Source: an uncultured Adlercreutzia sp.
GTDB lineage: Bacteria > Actinomycetota > Coriobacteriia > Coriobacteriales > Eggerthellaceae
Assembly: GCA_902478715.1 (NCBI GenBank)
Contig: CABSMC010000053.1
Span: forward strand, 1-17,736
Direction of reading: 5' to 3'
DNA: 17,736 bases
The position numbers and the translations under genes are program-made. This document shows positions 1-6,522 of this stretch, piece after piece. The notes below the pieces were generated by a model that saw nothing but the letters and a program-made list of their open reading frames with translations, did no database searches and was not told the origin of the DNA. Position 1 is the stretch's first letter. Each line of letters begins with the position of its first letter.

Positions 1-52
1 CATACGATATTCGCCTTAGTCTCGTGGGCTCGGAGATGTGTATAAGAGACAG
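1..52. other. Illumina Nextera i7 adapter left on contig end
   Basis: Bases 34-52 are the 19-base Nextera mosaic end and bases 19-33 are the rest of the Nextera read-2 adapter. Bases 11-18 (TCGCCTTA) match the i7 index known as N701. Bases 1-10 match the end of the P7 oligo except for one mismatch at base 8. This is library-construction sequence and not part of the genome. It replaces the 3' end of rpsK and creates an artificial C-terminus containing LLYTSPSPRD. Confidence 0.98.
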
Positions 53-333
53 GAACCCGGGCCCTTCACGTAGACGGCAACCTTCTTCAGCCCGTGCTCC
101 ATGGCCGTCTTCGCGGCGGCCTCGGCGGCCATCTGCGCGGCGAACGGCGTGGACTTGCGGGAGCCCTTGAAGCCCACGGTGCCCGCGGACTGCCAGGAGA
201 TCACGTTGCCCTGGGGATCGGTGATGGAGACAATGGTGTTGTTGAACGTAGACTTGATGTGAGCGGCGCCCACGGCAATGTTCTTACGCTCAGAGCGCTT
301 GATGCGCGTAGTACGTACTTGCTTCTTAGCCAC
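53..333 (-). CDS. rpsK: 30S ribosomal protein S11, C-terminus lost to adapter
   Basis: S11 forms part of the 30S platform and contacts 16S rRNA near the E site. About 94 native residues are visible, beginning MAKKQVRTTR and ending at GPGS, with the S11-typical stretches HIKSTFNNT and VGFKGSRKSTPFAAQ. S11 usually has about 130 residues, so roughly the last 35 (the GREAAIRSLQ-like helix and the C-terminal tail) are missing. The frame continues into adapter DNA to base 16, which adds 11 spurious residues. The start is GTG at 333, with GAGGT as ribosome binding site. It lies 15 bases after the rpsM stop, as expected for the infA-rpmJ-rpsM-rpsK block; rpsD and rpoA would normally follow beyond the contig end. 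Confidence 0.96.
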
Positions 334-348
334 GGTTTGCTTACCTCA

Positions 349-717
349 CTACTTCTTCTTGCCGCCGATTTGCTTGCGCGGACCCTTGCGGGTACGGGCA
401 TTCGTGTGCGTGCGCTGGCCGCGAACGGGCAGGCCGCGACGATGACGCAGACCGCGATAGCAGCCGATCTCCATCAGGCGCTTCACGTTCTGAGAAACCT
501 CGCGATGCAGGTCGCCTTCGACCTTGAGGTTCTGCTGGATGTAGTCGCGCAGCTTCGCGAGGTCTTCCTCGGAAAGGTCCTTCACGCGAATGTCGGGATC
601 GACGCCGGTAGCGGCGATGATCTCTTTGGCCGTAGTGAGGCCAATGCCGTAAATGTAGGTCAAGGCGATCTCAATGCGCTTATTGCGGGGAAGATCGACA
701 CCAACGAGACGTGCCAT
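349..717 (-). CDS. rpsM: 30S ribosomal protein S13
   Basis: S13 sits in the head of the 30S subunit and makes the intersubunit bridge to the 50S. The 122-residue product has the usual family length. It opens MARLVGVDLPRNKRIEIALTYIYGIG, which covers the helix-two-turn-helix region, and carries the conserved CYRGLRHRRGLPVRGQRTHTNARTRKG segment near its C-terminus, followed by a basic GGKKK tail. The ATG at 717 is preceded by AAAGGAC. It lies 22 bases after rpmJ and 15 bases before rpsK, so it is certainly co-transcribed with them. Nothing is unusual about this copy. Confidence 0.98.
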   Translation of the reverse strand: MARLVGVDLPRNKRIEIALTYIYGIGLTTAKEIIAATGVDPDIRVKDLSEEDLAKLRDYIQQNLKVEGDLHREVSQNVKRLMEIGCYRGLRHRRGLPVRGQRTHTNARTRKGPRKQIGGKKK

Positions 718-739
718 GTTTGTTCAGAGTCCTTTCTTC

Positions 740-853
740 CTAGCCCTGACGCTGCTTATGGCGCGGATTCTCGCAAATGACGAGGATCTTGCCATGGCGT
801 CGGATGATCTTGCACTTGTCGCACATCTTCTTGACCGAGGGACGTACCTTCAT
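740..853 (-). CDS. rpmJ: 50S ribosomal protein L36
   Basis: This 37-residue gene was found by reading between infA and rpsM. The product begins MKVRPSVKKMCDKCK and ends ENPRHKQRQG, which is the canonical L36 length and sequence. Cys11, Cys14, Cys27 and His32 form the zinc ribbon, so this is the zinc-binding form and not the Cys-free paralogue made under zinc limitation in some bacteria. L36 binds 23S rRNA in the 50S subunit. The ATG at 853 follows an AAAGGAAA ribosome binding site. It belongs to the same transcript as rpsM, 22 bases downstream, and infA, 131 bases upstream. Confidence 0.97.
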   Translation of the reverse strand: MKVRPSVKKMCDKCKIIRRHGKILVICENPRHKQRQG

Positions 854-930
854 GTCGTTTCCTTTCGGTATGCGGATCGTTCTATACGTGCACGCCCAGC
901 CGCTGGCGAGTGTTTTCTCAGCTGTGACCG

Positions 931-957
931 CGCGCGAAGGATCCGGGTCTTCGCGCG
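931..957 (-). other. Inverted repeat in the infA-rpmJ spacer
   Basis: A 9-base perfect stem (CGCGCGAAG at 931-939 with CTTCGCGCG at 949-957) encloses a 9-base loop. On the minus strand it is not followed by a T run, so it is not a typical intrinsic terminator. It could be a processing, pausing or RNA-stability structure within the ribosomal-protein transcript. The 131-base infA-rpmJ spacer that holds it is long for this operon. Confidence 0.55.
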
Positions 958-984
958 GGGGCGCCCTACCGGGCCGGAGGGGGA

Positions 985-1203
985 TTACTTGAAGCGGTAG
1001 GTGATGCGGCCGCGGTTCAAGTCGTACACCGACAGCTCCACGGTCACGCGGTCGCCGGGCAGGATCTTGATGTAGTGCATGCGCATCTTGCCGGAAATGT
1101 GGGCGAGGATGGTGTGACCATTCTCGAGTTCCACCTTGAACATCGCGTTGGGCAGGGCTTCGAGCACCGTGCCCTCGAGTTCGATTACATCTTCCTTAGC
1201 CAA
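985..1203 (-). CDS. infA: Translation initiation factor IF-1
   Basis: IF-1 binds the A site of the 30S subunit during initiation. The 72-residue product is exactly the family length and is a single S1/OB-fold domain, with the signatures AKEDVIELEGTV, NAMFKVELENGH, ILAHISGKMRMHYI and DLNRGRITYRFK. The start is TTG at 1203, chosen because a strong GGAGGA lies 7 bases upstream (1211-1216) and because family members start with this MAKED-type N-terminus. In-frame codons extend further upstream but include non-IF-1 sequence and the promoter. In many bacteria map or adk precedes infA; here the upstream neighbour is gshA and infA appears to have its own promoter. Confidence 0.97.
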   Translation of the reverse strand: MAKEDVIELEGTVLEALPNAMFKVELENGHTILAHISGKMRMHYIKILPGDRVTVELSVYDLNRGRITYRFK

Positions 1204-1245
1204 AAGTTGCTCCTCCAAAACGGACTGATAAAGCAGCAACGCAAG

Positions 1246-1274
1246 ATAGTACCAAAAAGGCAAGAGGATTTGAA
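1246..1274 (-). promoter_or_regulatory. Candidate promoter of the infA operon
   Basis: On the minus strand TTCAAA (1269-1274) and TACTAT (1246-1251) are separated by 17 bases. Each box matches the sigma-70 consensus at four of six positions. Transcription would start near 1239, giving a leader of about 36 bases that contains the GGAGGA site. The stretch is locally A/T-rich, as promoters are. No other initiation site is obvious between gshA and infA. Confidence 0.5.
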
Positions 1275-1295
1275 GAAAAAATCGCACAAGGGTGT

Positions 1296-1318
1296 AAAAA
1301 ACCAAAAAGCGGATTTGG
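1296..1318 (-). terminator. Weak candidate terminator after gshA
   Basis: On the minus strand CCAAA and TTTGG (plus-strand 1314-1318 and 1302-1306) can pair across a 7-base loop and are followed directly by six T. The stem is short and A/T-rich, so efficiency would be modest. Its place, after gshA and before the infA promoter, is sensible for separating the two transcripts. Confidence 0.35.
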
Positions 1319-1472
1319 CTTTGAAAATGACCTGCTTGTCAGGCCTGCGGTCGAGCCGCGCAGCTCTCAGTGATCAACCGGAGCCGCCAGGTATTATTTG
1401 CGCTGCCTAAGCGCTGCCGCCTTGTCGGCAAGAGGGCATGATAGCACAGGGAATGCGGGGGCGCAAGGCCTC

Positions 1473-2768
1473 CTACTCCCCTAGGTACTCCCGTTGGCGC
1501 TGGCGGGCGAGCTGCAGGCCGCGGGCTACGAAGCCCTGGCCGTACTGCTCGCGGATCTTCCACGCGTAGCGGCACTCGGGCTCCTCGAACTTGCGGCGCT
1601 GGAAGGCGAGGCAGTCGTGCACCGACTCGCCGAAATCGGCGTAGAACTCCTCCATGGCGGCAATGATGCGCTTGGCCGCCTTCACCACGGAGTGCGCGGA
1701 GCCGTCGGGCATGACGATCTTCACGGTCTTCAGGTCGTAGTGGGCGGCGTTCTTGAAGTTCTGCACGGCCTGCACCTGGTCCTTCACCGTGAGGTCCGCC
1801 GGAGGAAGCGAGGCGGCCCACACCAGGAACAGCTGGCTGAACAGCACGTCGCGCTCGTCGATGCCGGCACGCACGAGCGGGTTCAAGTCCACCATGCGCA
1901 GCTCGATGTGGCTGATTCCCTCACGCAGGCCGTCTAAGCTGTAGGGGCCGAAGTTCTTCAGGCGGATGGGATAGTACAGCTCGGAGGGATAGCGGATCAT
2001 GCCGCTGTCGATGTAGCTCTGAATGGAATCCGCATAGGCCTTCGCGCTCGTGTAGTCCAAGATGGGGGCGAAGAAGTTCCAGTAGCCGAGCTCCGAGCAG
2101 CGCACCGTAGCGAGCCCCTGAAACAAATCGCCGCCGATCTTGCCCTTCTCCACGAAGGAGGAGTCCATGACGGGGCTCGCGGCCATAACCGCCGTGAGGA
2201 TCCAGCTGTAGGCCACGCAGTTCTCGGCCAGGCGCACGTAGAACTGATCGCGGTAGGCCTCGAAGGTGGCGGGAGCGTCAGGGCTCTCCGCGTGGGCGAG
2301 CTCATAGTCGGCGCGCAGCAGCGCCTCGCCGAAAGAGTAGTTAAGATGAATGCCGGAAAAGGCCATCTTGTATCGGCCGTAGCGGTCGGAGAGGTACTCG
2401 CGGTATTCCGTCTTGCTGGCGTCGTCGCCGAAGTACTGCGCGATGGGGATGTCCTTCTCGTTCAGGATGTAGGGCGGGTTCGAGAAGGGCCATAGAAGCT
2501 CGCGCTCCGGCAAATTCGCGATGGCCCGCTGCACGAGACCGTTGTAGTGCTCCAGCGATTGGATGGCTTCGGCCGGCGTGGCGCACACCGGCGTGTTCAC
2601 CTCCACCTGGTTCTCGGAAAAGTCGCGCACGATGTGCACGTCGTCGGCGAAGTCGGCCGGCGTATGGGCGAGAAAGCCGCCGCCGTCGATGCGCAGGGAT
2701 TCCTTTTCCAGCCCGAAGCCGCCCTCCAACAGGTGGGCGCGAACTGATTCGTCGTGGGCGTGCAGCAT
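1473..2768 (-). CDS. gshA: Glutamate-cysteine ligase
   Basis: This enzyme joins glutamate and cysteine through the glutamate side chain, using ATP, to make gamma-glutamylcysteine, the first step of glutathione synthesis. The 431-residue cytoplasmic product carries family signatures: FGLEKESLRID near residues 18-28 (glutamate and ATP-site residues), DFSENQVEVNTP at 49-60, FSGIHLNYSFGE in the middle and SHIELRMVDLNPL in the C-terminal half. It resembles the N-terminal ligase part of bifunctional GshF and the GshA type; no ATP-grasp glutathione synthetase domain follows and no gshB is in the window. The ATG at 2768 is chosen because GGGAGG lies about 6 bases upstream and because the in-frame sequence before it is Arg/Ala-rich and unlike the family. 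The product may be gamma-glutamylcysteine itself if no synthetase exists elsewhere. Confidence 0.9.
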   Translation of the reverse strand: MLHAHDESVRAHLLEGGFGLEKESLRIDGGGFLAHTPADFADDVHIVRDFSENQVEVNTPVCATPAEAIQSLEHYNGLVQRAIANLPERELLWPFSNPPYILNEKDIPIAQYFGDDASKTEYREYLSDRYGRYKMAFSGIHLNYSFGEALLRADYELAHAESPDAPATFEAYRDQFYVRLAENCVAYSWILTAVMAASPVMDSSFVEKGKIGGDLFQGLATVRCSELGYWNFFAPILDYTSAKAYADSIQSYIDSGMIRYPSELYYPIRLKNFGPYSLDGLREGISHIELRMVDLNPLVRAGIDERDVLFSQLFLVWAASLPPADLTVKDQVQAVQNFKNAAHYDLKTVKIVMPDGSAHSVVKAAKRIIAAMEEFYADFGESVHDCLAFQRRKFEEPECRYAWKIREQYGQGFVARGLQLARQRQREYLGE

Positions 2769-2945
2769 AGTTGCCTCCCGAAATGCGTCGGGCGTCGGCG
2801 CGGCGCCCTGAAGCGGCGGCCATGCGGTCCCGCTTTCCCTGATGTTCGCGGTTAAGTTTACCAGTTGCGACTTGCGCGTCGCGAAACACCATGGCATCGC
2901 TACTATTCTGCAACCCTGCATCCCGGCACTGCGTCGCACCGACGT

Positions 2946-2975
2946 GTCGACGCCCCGGCACACCGGCACGTCGAC
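2946..2975. repeat. Nested hairpin upstream of gshA
   Basis: GTCGACG (2946-2952) pairs with CGTCGAC (2969-2975), and inside it CCGG (2955-2958) pairs with CCGG (2963-2966) around a CACA loop. It lies about 180 bases before the gshA start in the divergent intergenic region. There is no T run on either side, so it is not a terminator. It could be an operator or a structured leader. Confidence 0.45.
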
Positions 2976-2999
2976 GCTCTGGGCTTCCGATGCCTCCAA

Positions 3000-3134
3000 T
3001 TGTGCAAAACACAGTAGTTCTCGTAGTGCGGAACGCACGTTCTTCAAGAACGAAGACACGTTTTCCCAGGTCATACTTTTCACAAACCCCTCATCCAACA
3101 CCTCCAATTACGAGATCTGCCGTGTTTTGCACAA
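3000..3134. repeat. Palindromic element with 26-base inverted ends
   Basis: The ends are TTGTGCAAAACAC (3000-3012) and its exact complement GTGTTTTGCACAA (3122-3134). The match continues inward to about 26 bases per arm (tacgaga also matches, 23 of 26 overall). The centre carries a perfect odd palindrome, CGTTCTT-C-AAGAACG (3038-3052). It lies in the 446-base gap 2769-3214, where no convincing gene is seen. Size and layout suit a small non-autonomous repeat (MITE or REP type) or a pair of operators. No clear target-site duplication is visible. Confidence 0.5.
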
Positions 3135-3165
3135 AAACGGGGATGCCCCGTGGGCCGATTGCTCA

Positions 3166-3194
3166 TTGACCGGAATCGCACGGAGCGGTAGACT
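3166..3194 (+). promoter_or_regulatory. Promoter of the tRNA-Lys/tRNA-Gln pair
   Basis: TTGACC (3166-3171) and TAGACT (3189-3194) are separated by exactly 17 bases, matching the sigma-70 consensus at five and four of six positions. The predicted transcription start near 3201 is about 14 bases before the mature tRNA-Lys 5' end, which is a normal leader for a tRNA transcript. Confidence 0.75.
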
Positions 3195-3214
3195 ATGCGA
3201 TTGCGTAAAGAAGT

Positions 3215-3290
3215 GGGCCTTTAGCTCAGTCGGTAGAGCAGGGGACTTTTAATCCCAAGGTCGCGGGTTCGATCCCCGCAGGGCCCACCA
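3215..3290 (+). tRNA. tRNA-Lys (anticodon TTT)
   Basis: The 76-base cloverleaf has a seven-pair acceptor stem (GGGCCTT with AGGGCCC, one G-U pair), a D arm GCTC/GAGC, an anticodon loop CTTTTAA with TTT at 3248-3250, and a T arm GCGGG-TTCGATC-CCCGC. CCA is encoded at 3288-3290. The first pair of the anticodon stem (27-43) is a G-A mismatch. It is followed after 20 bases by tRNA-Gln and shares its promoter. Confidence 0.97.
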
Positions 3291-3310
3291 CTTCTCGTTC
3301 GATACGGCAC

Positions 3311-3384
3311 TGGGGTATCGTCCAACGGCAGGACTCTGGTTTTTGGTACCAGCTACCTAGGTTCGAATCCTAGTACCCCAGCCA
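3311..3384 (+). tRNA. tRNA-Gln (anticodon TTG)
   Basis: The 74-base tRNA has an acceptor stem beginning TGGGGTA and closing TACCCCA, an anticodon stem CTGGT/ACCAG around the loop TTTTGGT with anticodon TTG at 3343-3345, and a T arm with the TTCGAAT loop. The CCA end is encoded at 3382-3384. The U1-A72 end pair is typical of bacterial tRNA-Gln. It reads CAA and, by wobble, CAG codons. Confidence 0.97.
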
Positions 3385-3415
3385 TTTTCTTTTGCCCCAT
3401 GCGGGCATCGAATGG

Positions 3416-3445
3416 TTGCACCCCCCCCCAAGGACATGCTATCCT
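3416..3445 (+). promoter_or_regulatory. Candidate kinase promoter with a C9 tract in its spacer
   Basis: A -10 candidate TATCCT (3440-3445) has the extended TGn element just before it. TTGCAC (3416-3421) lies 18 bases upstream as a weak -35. The run of nine C at 3421-3429 begins at the last base of the -35 and fills the first half of the spacer. Changes in tract length would change the -35/-10 spacing. The start would be near 3452, giving a leader of about 80 bases to the kinase ATG at 3532. Confidence 0.4.
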
Positions 3446-3531
3446 CATCGCAAAGACGGTTTCGTTTATGAGAGAATGTGGGCATCTGGAACAGCCAGAA
3501 CGCCCACAGACCGCAAATGGCAGGGTGAGCA

Positions 3532-5763
3532 ATGACAGGGAAAGTGCTGGGCAATCGCTATCGCCTCGAAAGCCGCATCGGCCTTGGCGGTATGGCAGCC
3601 GTATACGCTGCCGAGGACATGAACCTCAGCCGCAGCGTAGCCGTTAAGGTGATGCTGCCCCAATATGCCGAAAGCCCCGACTTCTCCGAGCGATTCCACC
3701 AGGAGGCGAAAGCGGCGGCAAGTCTCCAGAATGCGCACATCGTCAGCATCTACGACTGGGGTCGCGATGGCGAGGACTACTACATCGTCATGGAGCTTTT
3801 GCCCGGCCATGATATGCGCACGCTCATCAAGAACGAGGCTCCCCTCGACACCAATCGCATTCGTCGTATCGGAGAGCAAGTTTGCCGAGCCCTCTCGACG
3901 GCGCACGCCAAAGGGGTTGTGCATCGCGACATCGCGCCTCAGAACATCATGATCCTGCCCGACGATACCGTGAAGGTCATGGACTTCGGCATTGCGAAGG
4001 TGGCGGGCTCCGACATGACCCGAACTTCTACTGTGCTGGGTACCGCCCACTATCTATCGCCTGAGCAAGCGCAGGGGAAAAGGCTCACGTTCGCAAGCGA
4101 CCTGTACTCCCTTGGCGCTGTACTCTACGAGGCTGCCGTCGGCCAGCCCGTCTTCATCGGGCCTGACCCCATCAGTGTGGCCCTGCAGCATGTCAGCGCG
4201 GATCCCGTACCTCTCCGATCGCTCAACCCTTCCGTCGATGCCGCCCTGGAGGCAATCATCATGAAGGCACTGGCGAAGGATCCCGACAAGCGCTTCCAGT
4301 CGACCGATGCGATGCGAAGGGCCCTTGAGGGGAAAGATCCTTTGAGCGAAAACCCCGCCGGCGGAGCGGGCTGCGACGCTCAGGGTGCTGGAACCGACGA
4401 GCAGACCGCCGCCCTTCCCGTTGAGCAGCCTAAGTCCGAAGGCACCCAGGTGCTTCCACGGCAAATTGCCTCGGCGCCGAATACCACCCTCGTAATGCCA
4501 TCCCTCAGCAGCGACAAAATCCTGAAGGTGAGCACAGGCGCGATCCCCGAACAACCCGAGAAGAAGCGACGTTGGCCAGCTGCGGCAGCCATCTTGATCA
4601 TGGGTCTCATCCTGTCAGCCGTTGCCGTCTACGCCATAAAGCCCTGGGAACCAGCGAACCTGGCCACCACGGGAGAAGAACCTACCGTTGCCCTCAATCA
4701 AGAGACCGCACAGCAAGCTGATGCCGAGCAAAATCCATCGGAACGTGAAGAAATATCCGACGAGCTATCAGATGCAAACATACCGCAATCAGACGACAAC
4801 CCAATCGATCAAACGGCTAGCAGCTTACCTTCTCGCGAAGATCTGGAAAACTTCCTTATCATGGAAGAGGCCTACCATCAAGTCAGCCATTACAACGCAG
4901 CTATTACACAAATAGCGGAGAACTTCAACGCCCACTATCTTGATACCCTCGAGCAGCGTCAGGAGTACGCGCGACATGCCTCTTCGGTGGCCCAATCAAT
5001 CAGCGACCAGCATGCGATGCTTTCTGACCTCCGAATGAATGTATCCCTCGATTTTCCTTGGTACAATTTCTTTCTCGATGTTCAAGAGCTCTACGAATGC
5101 CTCAAACATCGCATAGATGCAATTGTGGATGCTTGGAACATTAGCCTCTCTTACCGCTCTCCCGGCGAGCATTCGTCAGAGATATTGGAGCCACTTAATA
5201 GAGATAAAGACGATACCGGCAGCAATCTTTATCTCGCTCGCTTTAACGAAATCTACCCTCTCATCATTCCGCCCTCGCTTGTTTCTAACAATGCCACAGA
5301 ATCGCATATCGAGAACTCCTTCTTCTCCATTGACCTTCCCGAATCCTGGATTGGCAAAGTTGCCGTCATATACGAAGGAAGTACCGTCACTGTGCGCCCG
5401 AAGGAAGACGCCTCGGAAAATGGTGCGCTGTTCACGGCAGAAATCATCAACGCAGATATGGAGGAATCACAGGGCGACATCGGCAATTCAATGTACTATT
5501 CTCCAAGCAATAACATCGGGAAGAAGATTCGCTGCAACGTCCCCAACTACCCCTTCCTCGCCTTAGCGCAAATACACGGTGGCAGCCCCTCTACCACCAA
5601 CCTCTCCGACGACCTCCTCGATATCTACGTAAAGCTGCAGACCAATGGAGAGCAGGATCTCAACGCCATCGCAGATATGCCGGATGAATCAGCAGTCGGA
5701 ACCTGTGCGTTCGACTATTTCGAGAACACCATAATGCCCACCGTTCAAATGAGGCAATTATGA
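3532..5763 (+). CDS. Membrane Hanks-type Ser/Thr protein kinase
   Basis: The 743-residue protein has a cytoplasmic kinase domain (about residues 8-267), a Pro/Ala/Gln-rich linker, one transmembrane helix (about 349-368, after KKRR, so the N-terminus is inside) and an extracellular part of about 375 residues. Kinase motifs are the glycine loop GLGGMAAVY (17-25), Lys39 in VAVKV, HRD (131-133), Asn138, DFG (151-153) and SPE (176-178). The catalytic loop reads HRDIAPQN, with Ala135 where Ser/Thr kinases usually have Lys. No PASTA repeats are seen. The outer part has a helical region (about 435-580) and then FFSIDLPESWIGK (597-609), a motif repeated in the next gene, which it overlaps by ATGA. The start is supported by AGGGTG 5 bases upstream. 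It probably senses an envelope signal; ligand and targets are unknown. The second half is A/T-richer than flanking genes. Confidence 0.9.
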   Translation: MTGKVLGNRYRLESRIGLGGMAAVYAAEDMNLSRSVAVKVMLPQYAESPDFSERFHQEAKAAASLQNAHIVSIYDWGRDGEDYYIVMELLPGHDMRTLIKNEAPLDTNRIRRIGEQVCRALSTAHAKGVVHRDIAPQNIMILPDDTVKVMDFGIAKVAGSDMTRTSTVLGTAHYLSPEQAQGKRLTFASDLYSLGAVLYEAAVGQPVFIGPDPISVALQHVSADPVPLRSLNPSVDAALEAIIMKALAKDPDKRFQSTDAMRRALEGKDPLSENPAGGAGCDAQGAGTDEQTAALPVEQPKSEGTQVLPRQIASAPNTTLVMPSLSSDKILKVSTGAIPEQPEKKRRWPAAAAILIMGLILSAVAVYAIKPWEPANLATTGEEPTVALNQETAQQADAEQNPSEREEISDELSDANIPQSDDNPIDQTASSLPSREDLENFLIMEEAYHQVSHYNAAITQIAENFNAHYLDTLEQRQEYARHASSVAQSISDQHAMLSDLRMNVSLDFPWYNFFLDVQELYECLKHRIDAIVDAWNISLSYRSPGEHSSEILEPLNRDKDDTGSNLYLARFNEIYPLIIPPSLVSNNATESHIENSFFSIDLPESWIGKVAVIYEGSTVTVRPKEDASENGALFTAEIINADMEESQGDIGNSMYYSPSNNIGKKIRCNVPNYPFLALAQIHGGSPSTTNLSDDLLDIYVKLQTNGEQDLNAIADMPDESAVGTCAFDYFENTIMPTVQMRQL

Positions 5764-6317
5764 GCTGTGCTTCTGAGAGAAATCGCACCATAACGGCCGC
5801 CCTCCTGCTTGCGTTGCTCCTCGTGGCTGGAACAATAGCTGCTTCGCTTCTCGTAAAAAGCACCCCCACACTTCAGACAGAAGAAGCTTTTCCTAGCTCC
5901 AATGCAAACGAGAGCCTAGAGGCCGAAGGCAAAAGCAGCGATCATTACCCCAACGAGGCCGATCCGGCTGATACGCCAGAAGAATTCGATCCCGACCTTC
6001 GCTATAAAACTCAGTTCTTCATCGTCGATGTACCTCCTTCATGGAAGGGACGATGGAACTTCAAAGAGACGACCAGCGAACGCGAGGCATGGAGCCAAAT
6101 TGAGAGCTACTATTTTACTTTCGTTCTAGACAGTGAGCCTCAATTTGAGCTTGGGTTCACCCTTGAAGGATTGGGCTCAATCCTTCCGCGTTTAGGCAGC
6201 GTAAATGGTTATTCCGGTCATATCTTTTCGGACAATTTGACCATCGAAGATCGCCATTACATTATCGACCATCTTACGCTATTAAATCAGGATGACGAAT
6301 CCTCGAATGATTCTTGA
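5760..6317 (+). CDS. Small membrane-anchored protein paired with the kinase
   Basis: The 185-residue product begins with a short basic segment and a hydrophobic helix (about residues 11-32), so it is secreted or held by an N-terminal anchor. An acidic, Ser/Glu-rich linker follows (about 38-80), then a folded domain starting FFIVDVPPSWKGR (86-98). That motif aligns residue by residue with FFSIDLPESWIGK in the kinase extracellular part, so the two proteins probably share a domain. The start codon overlaps the kinase stop (ATGA), which indicates translational coupling and a fixed ratio. I do not recognise a named family. A role as co-receptor, ligand or decoy for the kinase is inference. The Cys at position 3 does not form a lipobox. 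Confidence 0.75.
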   Translation: MSCASERNRTITAALLLALLLVAGTIAASLLVKSTPTLQTEEAFPSSNANESLEAEGKSSDHYPNEADPADTPEEFDPDLRYKTQFFIVDVPPSWKGRWNFKETTSEREAWSQIESYYFTFVLDSEPQFELGFTLEGLGSILPRLGSVNGYSGHIFSDNLTIEDRHYIIDHLTLLNQDDESSNDS

Positions 6318-6522
6318 AAGCGAGAGCCCAAGAGGGACCGCCAGCAGCAATACGATCTAAACACGTCTCACGATTAGTGGCCATCTATTCCCAAAGAAAC
6401 ACCCGACCCATAAGCTATATCGTCGCTCCAGCATAGTCTCGTCAAGATCCATCGCATATTGATCAAAAGCCTTTCGAGAAAAGCGCATAGCTTCGATGAC
6501 GTTCGCCCACGGACTTCACTGG
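6318..6522. other. Convergent intergenic region without a clear terminator
   Basis: These 205 bases separate the end of the plus-strand kinase operon from the end of the minus-strand luxR gene. The composition is A/T-richer than in the flanking minus-strand genes. I see no coding frame with a plausible start and no GC-rich hairpin followed by T on either strand, so how the two convergent transcripts end is not evident. Confidence 0.5.

Noticed and set aside
94..780. A 228-codon open frame on the plus strand opposite rpsK and rpsM
   Set aside because: It is antisense to two certain ribosomal genes, has no recognisable domain, and is explained by high GC content.
2769..3107. N-terminal extension of GshA in the same frame
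   Set aside because: The added residues are Arg/Ala-rich and unlike GshA proteins, they run through the palindromic element, and a good GGGAGG site supports the ATG at 2768.
3385..3411. Intrinsic terminator after tRNA-Gln
   Set aside because: The T-rich stretch comes before the short TGCCC/GGGCA stem instead of after it, so the order is wrong.
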